DNA of 64,000 bases from Alcanivoracaceae bacterium (GCA_029210325.1 JARGPU010000001.1:1482646-1546645), one strand, 5' to 3'. Positions 37,548-49,163 are shown, numbered from the stretch's first letter. Program-made: numbers and translations. Notes: a model not told the origin generated them from the sequence alone.

Positions 37548-38371
37548 TGTCTGAGTTGACGCCAGAGTCTGAGGCAGCCCCCCTGATCAGCGGCGAAGAC
37601 CGCGGTCTTGCCTATGGCGACGGGCTGTTTGAAACCGTGCGTATGGTGTCTGGCCAGATGCCGCTGTGGCCGCGCCACCGCGACAGGTTGGCAAGCGGCG
37701 CGGCCCGTCTTGGCATTCCGTTACCGACGGTGCAGCTGGAAGAGCAAATTGCTCGACAGTGTGCTCTGGGCGGTGATGCGGTGGTCAAAATCATCCTTAC
37801 TCGCGGGGTAGGTGGCCGAGGTTATAGTGCCCCTGCGGAGCCGTCGCCAACCCTGCTATGCCAGCGTCATTCGCTTGTTTTGCCAGCAGAGGATCGCTAT
37901 CGCGACGGTTTGGAGTTGGGCGTCTGTGATATCCGCCTTGCCTCACAGCCGATGCTCGCCGGCATCAAGCACCTGAACCGCCTGGAGCAGGTGCTGGCCC
38001 GTCGCCAGGTGGATGCTGCAGGTTGGCATGATGGGCTTCTGCTGGGCGCCTCTGACGAGCCTCTGGAGCTGACTGCGATGAACCTGTTTGCCCGCTTTGC
38101 AGATACTTTGTGGACGCCAGACCTGACCCAGGCCGGTGTTGCCGGCGTTATGCGCGGTTATGTACTGGATACTTTGGCACCCGCCTCGGGGCTTACGGTG
38201 CAGGTTTGTGCCGGAACACTGTCCCAACTAGAGCAGGCCGATGAACTGTTTGCCTGTAATAGTGTTGCTGGAATCCTGCCGGTCCGTAAACTGGCACTTC
38301 GCAGCTGGCCCGCCGGAGAGGTCACTCGGGCCATGCAATTGCGGGTCAGTGAATTATTTACAGGGAGCTAA
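37547..38371 (+). CDS. pabC: Aminodeoxychorismate lyase PabC
   Basis: A 274-residue PLP fold-type IV enzyme. RGLAYGDGLFETVRM near residue 24 and IKHLNRLEQVLARR near residue 142, containing the PLP lysine, are clear. ELTAMNLFAR follows the usual position of ETSTANLF but with changed residues. It converts aminodeoxychorismate to 4-aminobenzoate for folate synthesis. Its place between fabF and mltG is conserved in gammaproteobacteria. Confidence 0.9.
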   Translation: MSELTPESEAAPLISGEDRGLAYGDGLFETVRMVSGQMPLWPRHRDRLASGAARLGIPLPTVQLEEQIARQCALGGDAVVKIILTRGVGGRGYSAPAEPSPTLLCQRHSLVLPAEDRYRDGLELGVCDIRLASQPMLAGIKHLNRLEQVLARRQVDAAGWHDGLLLGASDEPLELTAMNLFARFADTLWTPDLTQAGVAGVMRGYVLDTLAPASGLTVQVCAGTLSQLEQADELFACNSVAGILPVRKLALRSWPAGEVTRAMQLRVSELFTGS

Positions 38372-38374
38372 CCA

Positions 38375-41072
<2,698 letters not shown>

Positions 41073-41105
41073 TCTGCGACAAGTTTCGTACCGGAGTAAA
41101 GAATA

Positions 41106-41453
41106 ATGAAAATGCCCGGCGGTGGGGGCGGAATCCTCTCCCTGACAATCAAGGACAAGGCGGTGTTGTATGCTGCTTATATGCCATTTATCCGCCATGG
41201 AGGCCTGTTTATTCCCACCGCGAAGGATTACAAACTTGGCGATGAGGTATTTCTACTGCTTAATCTGATGGATGAGGCAGAGAAAATTCCGGTGGCCGGG
41301 AAGGTGATCTGGATTACCCCGAAGGGTGCCCAGGGTAACCGCAGCGCCGGCGTCGGTGTGCAGTTCTCCGATCAGGACGATACGGCTCGCAAGACAATCG
41401 AAAACTATCTGGCAGGTTCGCTGGAGTCAGATCGTCCGACCCACACCATGTAA
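41106..41453 (+). CDS. pilZ: PilZ-domain type IV pilus assembly protein
   Basis: A 115-residue single PilZ domain. It lacks the RxxxR and (D/N)xSxxG c-di-GMP contact motifs, as in Pseudomonas PilZ itself. FIRHGGLFIP and GKVIWITPKGAQGNRSAGVGVQF are the recognised blocks. It should help PilB-driven pilus assembly or be recruited by other effectors rather than sense c-di-GMP. Location between holB and tatD is conserved. Confidence 0.92.
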   Translation: MKMPGGGGGILSLTIKDKAVLYAAYMPFIRHGGLFIPTAKDYKLGDEVFLLLNLMDEAEKIPVAGKVIWITPKGAQGNRSAGVGVQFSDQDDTARKTIENYLAGSLESDRPTHTM

Positions 41454-41526
41454 ATCGACCTGTGCAGGGATAACGGAGTTTAACCAGCGCCCGCTTCAGC
41501 GGGCGCTGCAGTTTTGAGAGAGACAC

Positions 41527-42327
41527 ATGACAGCAGCGCTGAACGGTTTGGTGGATTCCCACTGCCATCTGGATCGGATTGACCTGAAAGACTACCCGCA
41601 GGGCTTACCCCAGTTGCTGGAGGCCACGGCGGCGGCAGGCGTCAGCCATCTATTATGCATTGGTGTCGATCTGGAGAGTTTTCCGGCGGTACGGGAGTTG
41701 GCGGAGCGCTATTCCCATGTCCACTGTACGGTCGGGGTCCATCCACTATATCGTCAGTCCCGTCCGGCGCAGCAGGCTGAACTGGTGGAGCTTGCCCAAC
41801 ATCCGCGGGTGGTGGCCATTGGCGAGACCGGGCTGGATTATTTCTATGCCAAGGATGATACCCGCTGGCAGCGAGAGAGCTTTGCCGAGCATATTGCGGC
41901 GGCTCGGGAAACCGGTCTGCCACTGGTGATCCATACTCGTGATGCGCGCGAGGATACCATCGCCATGTTGCGTGATCTTGGCGATGGCAAAGTGCGTGGC
42001 GTGTTGCACTGTTTTACCGAAGATCTGGCCATGGCTGAGCAAGCCATGGAGCTTGGCTTTTATATTTCTATTTCCGGGATTGTCACCTTTGCCAATGCGG
42101 AGCCCCTGCGTGACGTGGTCAGGGCCCTGCCGCTGGAGCGTTTGCTGATAGAGACCGATGCGCCCTGGTTGGCCCCGGTGCCACATCGTGGAAAACAGAA
42201 TGAACCTCGCTATGTCGCCGATGTGGCGCGCTTTGTGGCTGACCTGAAGCAATTGCCGGCGACAGAACTTGTCGCCATCACTCGGGATAATTTTTTCTCT
42301 CTGTTTAATAAGGCGAAACCGGTATGA
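41527..42327 (+). CDS. tatD: TatD family deoxyribonuclease (YcfH)
   Basis: A 266-residue metal-dependent TIM-barrel hydrolase. It has DSHCHLDRID at the N-terminus, GETGLDYFYAKDD, VIHTRDARED, VLHCFTED and ETDAPWLAPVPHRGKQNEP. All metal-ligand positions are present. Probably 3'-5' DNase or D-aminoacyl-tRNA-linked repair activity; the family is not tied to Tat export. rmuC starts inside its stop codon. Confidence 0.92.
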   Translation: MTAALNGLVDSHCHLDRIDLKDYPQGLPQLLEATAAAGVSHLLCIGVDLESFPAVRELAERYSHVHCTVGVHPLYRQSRPAQQAELVELAQHPRVVAIGETGLDYFYAKDDTRWQRESFAEHIAAARETGLPLVIHTRDAREDTIAMLRDLGDGKVRGVLHCFTEDLAMAEQAMELGFYISISGIVTFANAEPLRDVVRALPLERLLIETDAPWLAPVPHRGKQNEPRYVADVARFVADLKQLPATELVAITRDNFFSLFNKAKPV

Positions 42328-43637
42328 CCCTATCCGCTCTGGTGACCTCTGTGCTTGCCTTGTTGCTCGGCCTGTTAGCCGGTGCAACGTTGGCATGGTG
42401 GCGTCTGCGCACGGACGATACTGTCGCCCATCAACAGATTCGTTTGCAGACCGAGCTCGATGCCGCGCGGCAACAGCTTGTGGCCATGCAGGCCGAGTTA
42501 GCGGCGGCCCGTGACCAGCTTGGTCAGAATCAGCAGCAACTGGCGGAAGCCCGTGCTGAGTCAGCGCGGTGGCAGGAAAGGGAAAAGAATCAGCAGGAGC
42601 GACTTAACTGGCTTGAGCAAAGCCGCGAGCAGATGAAAAAGGATTTCGAAGCATTGTCGGCGCGAATTTTTGAGGAACGCACCCAGAAGCTGCAGGAGCA
42701 GAATCGAACCGGGCTGGATGATGTGCTGAAACCGTTTCGTGAGCAGTTGCAGGATTTTCGTCGTCGTGTGGATCAGATTCATAGTGATGACAATCGTCAG
42801 CAGGCCACGCTGCTGGAGCAAATCCGTAACCTGCAGCAACTGAACCAGACCATGGTTGAAGATGCGCGCCATCTGACCAACGCTCTGAAAGGTCAGACCA
42901 AAACCCAGGGCAACTGGGGTGAGATGATTCTGGAGCGGATTCTGGAGGAGTCAGGACTGGTGCGTGGACGAGAATATGAAACTCAGGTTTCCATGACCAC
43001 TGACTCTGGTCAGCGCCGCCAGCCGGACGTGATTGTTCATTTGCCGGATAACAAGGATGTGATTGTTGATGCGAAAGTCTCGCTAACTGCCTATGAAAGG
43101 TTTTGCCGGGAAGATGATGAGGAGCTGCGTCGTCAGGCACTGGATGAACATGTTCAGTCGCTGCGCTCACATATTCGCGGCCTGAACCGAAAAGAATATG
43201 AAGGGTTGGAGGGTGTGCAGACTCTCGATTTCGTGCTGCTTTTTATTCCTGTAGAAGCGGCGTTTCTGTCTGCAATGGAGAGGGCGCCGGAGCTGTATAA
43301 CGAGGCCTATAACAAGCATATCGTGCTGGTCAGCCCGACCACACTGCTGGTGACTCTGCGCACGATCAACAATATCTGGCGTAACGAATATCAAAATCGC
43401 AATGCGCTTGAGATTGCTGATCGAGCCGGCAAGATTTGTGATCAGGTCACTCTGATTGCCGAGTCTCTGGATGATGTTGGCGACAAGCTGGGCAAGGCGC
43501 AGAAGGCCTATGACACCGCCTATGATCGCTTGAGCCGTGGCCGGGGAAACCTTCTCGGCCAGGCGCACAAGCTGCAATCACTCGGTGCCAGGGCACGCAA
43601 GCAGTTGCCTGCACCTCAGGACGATAACGAAGAATAA
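42324..43637 (+). CDS. rmuC: DNA recombination protein RmuC
   Basis: A 437-residue protein with an N-terminal membrane helix (about 4-25), a long coiled coil (about 35-150) and a nuclease-like domain. Recognisable blocks are GNWGEMILERILEESGL, DVIVDAKVSLTAYERF and DFVLLFIPVEAAFLSAM. It limits inversion of short inverted repeats in Escherichia coli. Three hairpins follow its stop codon, after which the locus becomes accessory DNA. Confidence 0.93.
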   Translation: MTLSALVTSVLALLLGLLAGATLAWWRLRTDDTVAHQQIRLQTELDAARQQLVAMQAELAAARDQLGQNQQQLAEARAESARWQEREKNQQERLNWLEQSREQMKKDFEALSARIFEERTQKLQEQNRTGLDDVLKPFREQLQDFRRRVDQIHSDDNRQQATLLEQIRNLQQLNQTMVEDARHLTNALKGQTKTQGNWGEMILERILEESGLVRGREYETQVSMTTDSGQRRQPDVIVHLPDNKDVIVDAKVSLTAYERFCREDDEELRRQALDEHVQSLRSHIRGLNRKEYEGLEGVQTLDFVLLFIPVEAAFLSAMERAPELYNEAYNKHIVLVSPTTLLVTLRTINNIWRNEYQNRNALEIADRAGKICDQVTLIAESLDDVGDKLGKAQKAYDTAYDRLSRGRGNLLGQAHKLQSLGARARKQLPAPQDDNEE

Positions 43638-43641
43638 AAAA

Positions 43642-43747
43642 GGCCCGACAATCCGGGGGAGGAGGGTGTCGGGCCAGTTGCGTACAAGCGCTGGAGGCAG
43701 GGAGCCTCCGCGTCTGTGCCGGTGTCACATCGAGGAGGATGACACCG
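43642..43747 (+). other. Three consecutive stem-loops with GGA-containing loops
   Basis: Hairpin 1 is a perfect 9-bp stem (GGCCCGACA, 43642-43650, with 43667-43675); its 16-base loop contains GGGGGAGGAGGG. Hairpin 2 is a 6-bp stem (GGAGGC, 43693-43698, with 43704-43709) with loop AGGGA. Hairpin 3 is an 8-bp stem (CGGTGTCA, 43720-43727, with 43740-43747) whose loop includes GAGGAGGA. All three expose GGA on the plus strand only. Such arrays bind CsrA/RsmA-type proteins or mimic Shine-Dalgarno sites. There is no plus-strand T-tract after hairpin 1, but A6 before it makes it a minus-strand terminator too. Whether it is transcribed alone or as the rmuC 3' end is unknown. Confidence 0.5.
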
Positions 43748-43860
43748 CCCCGCCAGCTTGCGCGAGTAGCCCGGTTTCGGCAAGAAGACGGTTAGATCGA
43801 TTCTTTATCTGTCTGGCCGGATCATTCCGCGAAGAAATAAGCGCCGGGCTTACAGCGTCT

Positions 43861-45435
43861 ACGGCGGGCACAAAAGCTTGGCAGGCATGGGGCGCTAACA
43901 GCCTGGGTGATCTGATCACCGCCACCGATCAGGCCGGTCATGCCAGCACCTACAGCTACCATGGTCGCAGCCATCTGCTGGACGAGATGCAGGATCCGCT
44001 TGGTCGACGTTTGCTGCGCAACCTCTACGACGATAACGGCCGCCTGGTCGCCCAGGAAGACAATCAGGGCAACCGCACTGATTTCAATCATGATGTGGCG
44101 GGCCGGCAGTCTGTGGTCACCGATCGCCGTGGCAATGCGTCGCTGTTCTATTACGACGACCGTGGCAATGTCACTGGCAAGGTGGATGCCGCCGGACAGC
44201 TCTGGCAGTACACCTTTGATGCCGACGATAACCCGCTCACCGAGACCAATCCGCTGGGCGAGCGCAGCGAGAGCACCTTCAATGAGCAGGGCGACCAGCT
44301 TACTGCGAAGGATGCGCTCGGCAATGTCACCCGCTTTGCCTACAACGCCCGTGGTCAGGAAACCCGTATCGAGGATGCCAAAGGCAATGCCTTTGACAAC
44401 AGCTACGACAGTGTCGGCAACCTGCTATCGATCACCGACTCGCAGGGTAATGCCGCCAGCAACGTCATGTTGGCCAGTGGGTTGGTGGCCAGCACAACAG
44501 ATCTGGCCGGTCATGCCACCAGCTATACCTACGACAGTGCCGGCAACAAGCTGACTGAAACGGACCCGCTCGGCAACGTAAGCAGTTGGACATACGACGC
44601 TAACGGCAACGTGCTTACCGAGTCCATCAGCCGCATGCACGATGGCGAGAGTCGCACTGAAACCTCTGCCTACGAGTACGATGCCCTCAACCGTGTCATC
44701 GCCGTCACCGACACGCTGGGCAATGTCACCCGCACCGAGTACGACGCCGCCGGTAACGAAGTGGCACAGGTTGACGCGCTCGGCCGGCGCACGGAAATGA
44801 CCTACGACGCCTACGGTCGCGTAGTCAGCACTCTGTACCCGGACGACACCACCACAAGCAGCCGCTACGACGCCGAAGGCAACCTGGTGGAAGAAACCGA
44901 TCGCCTCGGTCGCACCACGGTGATGACCTACGACGCCCTGAACCGCTTGACCGAAACCCGCACCCCGGACGGCAGCACCCACACCACCGAGTACGATGCC
45001 GCCGGTCGCGTGATCGCGGAAGTGGACGCCCTCGGCCAGCGCACCCGCTACGAGTACGACGCTGGCGGCCGTCGTACCGCTGTGATCAATGCTCTGGAGC
45101 AGCGCCACAGCTTCGAGTACGACGCCAACGGCAACCTCGTTATGGAAACCGACGCCAACGGCCACGAGACCCGCTACACCTACAACAGTTTCGACCAGAA
45201 AGTGTCCACCCGTTTCCACGACGGCAGCACGGTCAGCGACGAGTACGACGCCCTCAGCCGCAAAACCGCCAGTGTCGACCAGAACGGCACCCGCACCGAG
45301 TACGACTACGATGCACTGGGCCGGCTGGTTAGCCGTAGCTATGGAGGCGGCACGCTGCTAGAACCTATGGTTATCAAAAGCCCTAAGATTGATAGCGGTA
45401 TGTTCCATTTTGGGCCTTTACTCCTTCTTGCCTGA
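43861..45435 (+). pseudogene. RHS/YD-repeat protein remnant
   Basis: About 490 residues of uninterrupted YD repeats. Units such as YEYDALNRVIAVTDTLGNVT and TYDAYGRVVSTLYPDD recur about every 20-22 residues, roughly 22 times. There is no N-terminal export or PAAR region, no plausible start codon with ribosome-binding site at the beginning of the repeats, and no core C-terminal motif or toxin tip. The repeats stop at GRLVSRSYGGGT (about 45350). They are followed by 25 unrelated residues and a stop in AT-richer DNA. Base composition is more GC-rich than the DNA on either side. It is best read as a fragment of a large RHS gene left by recombination. Confidence 0.8.
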
Positions 45436-45436
45436 T

Positions 45437-45477
45437 CACTACAATTACCAATATTTAGCAAATTGGTAAATGTAGTG
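45437..45477. promoter_or_regulatory. Inverted repeat, probable HipB operator
   Basis: Left arm 45437-45452 and right arm 45462-45477 are reverse complements at 15 of 16 positions, with core TTACCAAT/ATTGGTAA, separated by nine AT-rich bases. Two further positions match outward after one mismatch. It lies immediately before the hipB ATG at 45487, as expected for an operator bound by the HTH antitoxin or the HipAB complex. Confidence 0.75.
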
Positions 45478-45486
45478 ACCTCTGAT

Positions 45487-45792
45487 ATGTCCAGTCCTAA
45501 ACGAAGCGCTGTTGTTTTCCCTAAAAGCCAGAAGGTGCTTTCTCAGCTCGGGGAGAATATCCAGTTGGCGCGAAAACGCCGTAACTATACCCAGACTCTG
45601 ATTTCAGAGCGCACCGGGCTTTCCCGTCTGACCATTCGCAAAATCGAACACGGGGACCCTAAAGTCTCTTTGGGTCATTATGTGGCTGTGCTAGGTGTGC
45701 TGGGGTTGGTGGAAGATCTGGCCAAGGTCGCCAGTGACGACGAGCTGGGTCGTAAGCTCCAGGATATTAAGTTGATGAGTAAACCAAAATGA
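45487..45792 (+). CDS. hipB: HipB-like antitoxin, XRE family
   Basis: A 101-residue DNA-binding protein. The helix-turn-helix is at about 24-65 (LGENIQLARKRRNYTQTLIS, then GLSRLTIRKIEHGDPKVSLG). The C-terminus is a lysine-rich tail. It should neutralise HipA and repress the operon. The ATG at 45487 has a poor ribosome-binding site; an in-frame TTG lies at 45463 inside the operator and is less likely. The stop overlaps the hipA start (ATGA). Confidence 0.87.
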   Translation: MSSPKRSAVVFPKSQKVLSQLGENIQLARKRRNYTQTLISERTGLSRLTIRKIEHGDPKVSLGHYVAVLGVLGLVEDLAKVASDDELGRKLQDIKLMSKPK

Positions 45793-47024
45793 GCACCGAA
45801 GTTTTCGTGTTCGCCGATTGGGAGGAATTCAACGAGCCAGCATTGGTTGGAATCTTGCGTTCAGCCGTGATCAAAAACAAAGAGCATTTCAGCTTTAGCT
45901 ACGATGAAAACTGGTTGCAACGCCCCAATGCCCAGGCAATCGATCCGGGACTCCAGTTGTTCTCAGGTGAGCAACACAATACGGATGCCAATAACTTTCG
46001 AGTTTTTCTGGATTCCTGTCCTGATCGTTGGGGTCGTTTGTTGATGAAGCGGCGTGAAGCTATCGTTGCACGTCAGGAAGAAAGGCGTCCCCGTGTGCTC
46101 CATGAAGTGGATTATCTTCTTGGTGTGCACGACCTATACCGCCAGGGTGCATTGCGGTTCAAGCGATCACTGGACGCTGAGTTTCTGGATAACGATGAGA
46201 GATTGGCTGCTCCTCCTGTTTCATCGTTGAGGGAGCTGGAATATGCCGCGCAACAAGTAGAGGCAAGTGATAGTGATGACCCGGAATATTTAAAGTGGCT
46301 ATATATGTTAATGTCGCCGGGTTCTTCATTGGGCGGTGCCCGCCCAAAGGCCAGTGTAGTTGATGAGGAAAATCATTTGTGGATCGCCAAATTTCCAAGT
46401 CGGCATGACGATTATGATGTCGCTGCCTGGGAGTTTTTGGCGTATCAGCTTGCACTGAAGGCGGGTGTTGATATGGCGCCTTGCCGGATTGAGAGGTTTA
46501 ATAGCCAGCACCATACATTTTTAACGCAACGGTTTGATCGTGCTGAAACAAGCCGCTTGCATTTTACCTCAGCATTAACACAGCTTGGCTACTACGATGG
46601 TGATTATGATGCCAGCTATCTTGAGTTAGCCCAATTTCTCACGGAGCATGGCTCTGATGCTAAAAAGGACCTTGCGCAATTGTGGCGCCGCATTGTTTTC
46701 AATGTTGCAGTATCCAATGCCGATGATCATCTGAGAAATCATGGTTTTATCTTCCGGAAGAATGGATGGGCCTTGTCACCTGCTTATGACATCAACCCTG
46801 TCACGCCCGCTAACGGTTTGCATCTGAATATTACCGATGATGACAATAGTCTGAACTATGACCTTGCGATGGAAGTCATCGATTTTTTTCAACTGAAAGA
46901 AAACGAAGCTGTGAAAATTAAAGATGAGGTGTTGGCTAGTGTGCGTCAATGGGAATCCGTCGCCAGAAGCATTGGAATCAGTCGAAGTGAGCAGCAATTG
47001 ATGTCGCCAGCATTTAACGTTTGA
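45789..47024 (+). CDS. hipA: HipA-type serine/threonine kinase toxin
   Basis: A 411-residue HipA-fold kinase. The Gly-rich loop SPGSSLGGARPKA is at 176-188 and includes the serine that HipA proteins autophosphorylate. The ATP-site lysine is probably Lys201 (WIAKFPS), the catalytic loop is SNADDHLRNHGF (309-320) and the metal-binding YDINPV is at 333-338. All catalytic positions appear intact, so the toxin should be active. HipA of Escherichia coli phosphorylates glutamyl-tRNA synthetase and causes persistence; related kinases have other targets. The DNA is AT-richer than its flanks, which suggests transfer. It ends seven bases from a convergent gene. Confidence 0.9.
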   Translation: MSTEVFVFADWEEFNEPALVGILRSAVIKNKEHFSFSYDENWLQRPNAQAIDPGLQLFSGEQHNTDANNFRVFLDSCPDRWGRLLMKRREAIVARQEERRPRVLHEVDYLLGVHDLYRQGALRFKRSLDAEFLDNDERLAAPPVSSLRELEYAAQQVEASDSDDPEYLKWLYMLMSPGSSLGGARPKASVVDEENHLWIAKFPSRHDDYDVAAWEFLAYQLALKAGVDMAPCRIERFNSQHHTFLTQRFDRAETSRLHFTSALTQLGYYDGDYDASYLELAQFLTEHGSDAKKDLAQLWRRIVFNVAVSNADDHLRNHGFIFRKNGWALSPAYDINPVTPANGLHLNITDDDNSLNYDLAMEVIDFFQLKENEAVKIKDEVLASVRQWESVARSIGISRSEQQLMSPAFNV

Positions 47025-47031
47025 ATTCCCA

Positions 47032-47865
47032 CTATTCAACCAAACGAACGACCTTTTCTTGCATTTTAATCTCCGTCACTGTGTCCAGATCATTTTGCTG
47101 GCCGGTCCACGGCTGCAGCCGTATACGACGATTATCAAGCTGGTCGATAAACGGGTACTTGATGATGTCCAGATATGGGGAGTGATCAAAGTCCGAGGCA
47201 AAATAGATGCCAGGTTGACGGCTGTACAGATGACTGACGCCATCACGCTCCTGCTTGACCAGTGGCATCACCGGAAACTGGACAAAGCCGAAGGCTTCGC
47301 CCACTGGAGTGCCAGTGATCTGGCGCAGCAGGCTGCCGGCCAGTGCAGCGAAGGCACTGCAGCGCCAGCGTCGGGGTAATAATGACCAGGGCAGCAGCAG
47401 GGTAATCACCGCGAACCAGGACCGCTGTGCTCCGACTCCCAGTCGGCTGATGGCATGACGAATCAGAGCCTGCCGCTCTTCATTATTGAGGCTGCGTGGC
47501 CGACAGATACGCAGGTGCTCGTGCTCCAGCAAGGAAAGTGATTGCAGGGTAATGCCGCTATCCAGTCGCACATCAAGGATCAGTCGGGTATCCGGGCCGC
47601 AGGCCAGGTAGCCGTCAAGCTGACGTCTCAGGGCCGGGTCGGCAATATCATGCGGCTGGCCAAGGTAGAGAATCGCCCGGGACCAGCGCGAAGAGGTGAC
47701 GTTCTTTAACGCTTCATCAAGGCGGCTGCGACCATCAATCAGAATCACATCGCCGGGCTGCAGGGTGCGGCTCAGTCGGTCAAAGTCAGACAGGCGAATG
47801 ACGCTGCCGGGGCGGTCATGCTGCAAAAAATCACAGCACCACTGGTAAATACTGTTCAGGTCCAT
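47032..47865 (-). CDS. YiiX/YebB-like (permuted NlpC/P60) protein, apparently inactive
   Basis: A 277-residue protein. LQPGDVILIDGRSRLDEAL (about 35-53) and SSRWSRAILYLG (58-69) match the N-terminal part of the YiiX/YebB-like permuted papain fold. RICRPRSLNNEERQALI and GFVQFPVMP match the later part. In the family as I recall it, WSH carries the catalytic histidine; here it is WSR (Arg63). The position of the catalytic cysteine (ICS) appears to read ITG (Thr184). There is a cysteine at 169 that might substitute. A hydrophobic stretch lies at 150-165. It is 39 bases downstream of the aminotransferase gene. The family call is moderate. Confidence 0.65.
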   Translation of the reverse strand: MDLNSIYQWCCDFLQHDRPGSVIRLSDFDRLSRTLQPGDVILIDGRSRLDEALKNVTSSRWSRAILYLGQPHDIADPALRRQLDGYLACGPDTRLILDVRLDSGITLQSLSLLEHEHLRICRPRSLNNEERQALIRHAISRLGVGAQRSWFAVITLLLPWSLLPRRWRCSAFAALAGSLLRQITGTPVGEAFGFVQFPVMPLVKQERDGVSHLYSRQPGIYFASDFDHSPYLDIIKYPFIDQLDNRRIRLQPWTGQQNDLDTVTEIKMQEKVVRLVE

Positions 47866-47904
47866 GATGGCTACCGTTGCCGTTGTTCTGATTGCGCGGT
47901 CACG

Positions 47905-49020
47905 TTACAGCACCGCCATCAGCCGGTCGATGACCGAATCGCTGGTATAAAAATGTGGTGATAGCCGCACGCCGCCGCCCCGTGGTGCGCAGACTACGCC
48001 GGCATTGGTCAGCCGGCGAAATAGCATAGCGGTGTCCTCGACCGGGGATTTGAAGGTAACGATGCCCGCTCGTCGCTCGGCGGAGTCAGGGCTGAGCATC
48101 AGCATGCCACGCTGCTTCAGCTCATGGTGCAGCCGGCTGACCCGAGCTTCCAGTTCCTTGCTGACCTGGTCCATGCCCACCTCCAGCAGTAGGGACAGAC
48201 TGGCACTCAGGGCATGGGCGCACAGCATATTTGGGCTGCCACACTCAAAGCGCCGTGCTGAGGCGGCGGGTTGCCAGTCCTGACGGTCATAGTCGCCAGC
48301 ATGCTCGACCATGTGCCAGCCAAATTGATGTAGCGTCAGTTTTGGGCGGAGCGCCGGCCGGCACCAGAACAGGGCCAGGCCCTCTGGGCCAAGCATCCAC
48401 TTATGACCATCGGCAACCACGAAGTCTGCCTGCCACTGTTGGACGTCCACCGGAATGGCTCCAATTGCCTGAATGGCATCGACACAGAACAGAATGCCTC
48501 GAGCTGCACAGGCCTTGCCTAGCCGTGCCATGTCCAGGCGCAGGCCGCTGCCAAATTGCACTGCACTGATGGCTAACAAGCGCACCCGATCATCCATGGC
48601 GGCAATCAGGGCGCCTTCCGGGTCGTCGTCGTCTAGTGATACTGCAGTTACCTCGACACCCTGTGGAGCTAGTGCCTGCCAGGGAATTCTGTTGGAGGGG
48701 AATTCCTGATCACTGATCAGTACCCGGTCCCCTGGTTGCCAGCTGAGGCCACCAGCGATCACCGACAGGCCCTCCGAGGTGCTTTTTAGAAGGGCAATGT
48801 CGTCTGCTGAGGCTGCACCTATCAGATCCCTCAGCTGGCCGCGCAGCTGCTGCTGCTGCTGCTGCCACTTCGGGTAGTGGCGGGCACCGCTGCGGGCATT
48901 CTGCTCGGCAAAGCGGATCACCGCATCCCGGCTGCGGGCGGGCCAGGGGGCCACCGCAGCATGATTCAGGTAAAGCATTGCCGGGTCCTGGGGGAACTCG
49001 CTGTGAAGATCAATTGCCAT
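47905..49020 (-). CDS. Class V aminotransferase (cysteine desulfurase/selenocysteine lyase-like)
   Basis: A 371-residue PLP enzyme. YLNHAAVAPWPARSRDAV opens the fold. KSTSEGLSVIAGGLSWQPGDRVLI binds the phosphate. DAIQAIGAIPVDVQQW holds the PLP-contact Asp, and the Schiff-base Lys is in VADGHKWMLGPEG (about 211). No conserved cysteine in a flexible active-site loop is obvious, so it may not be an Fe-S desulfurase. The ATG at 49020 was preferred; a GTG two codons upstream is possible. It is co-oriented with the YiiX-like gene. Confidence 0.85.
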   Translation of the reverse strand: MAIDLHSEFPQDPAMLYLNHAAVAPWPARSRDAVIRFAEQNARSGARHYPKWQQQQQQLRGQLRDLIGAASADDIALLKSTSEGLSVIAGGLSWQPGDRVLISDQEFPSNRIPWQALAPQGVEVTAVSLDDDDPEGALIAAMDDRVRLLAISAVQFGSGLRLDMARLGKACAARGILFCVDAIQAIGAIPVDVQQWQADFVVADGHKWMLGPEGLALFWCRPALRPKLTLHQFGWHMVEHAGDYDRQDWQPAASARRFECGSPNMLCAHALSASLSLLLEVGMDQVSKELEARVSRLHHELKQRGMLMLSPDSAERRAGIVTFKSPVEDTAMLFRRLTNAGVVCAPRGGGVRLSPHFYTSDSVIDRLMAVL

Positions 49021-49163
49021 GCTCACGAAATCCTGTCGTTGGCCCCGGTTTAATAGCCGGGTATGTCAATCTCAAAGTAGGCCGGAAGCAGGACTGATCA
49101 GCCTTTTTCGGTTAGACTTGTCAGTCATTTTTGAGCCTTTGTGCCCCGCCTAAGGAGATATCA

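Noticed and set aside
43537..43860. Upstream extension of the RHS frame into rmuC
   Set aside because: The open frame continues by chance; this part has no YD-repeat similarity and overlaps the rmuC end and the three hairpins.
44425..45219. Minus-strand open frame of 264 codons across the RHS repeats
   Set aside because: Periodic valine/glycine-rich product is the shadow of YD repeats; no start signal.
47025..47040. Attachment-site or direct repeat at the right end of the hipBA island
   Set aside because: No copy of this sequence was found at the left junction near 43640-43860 or 45350.
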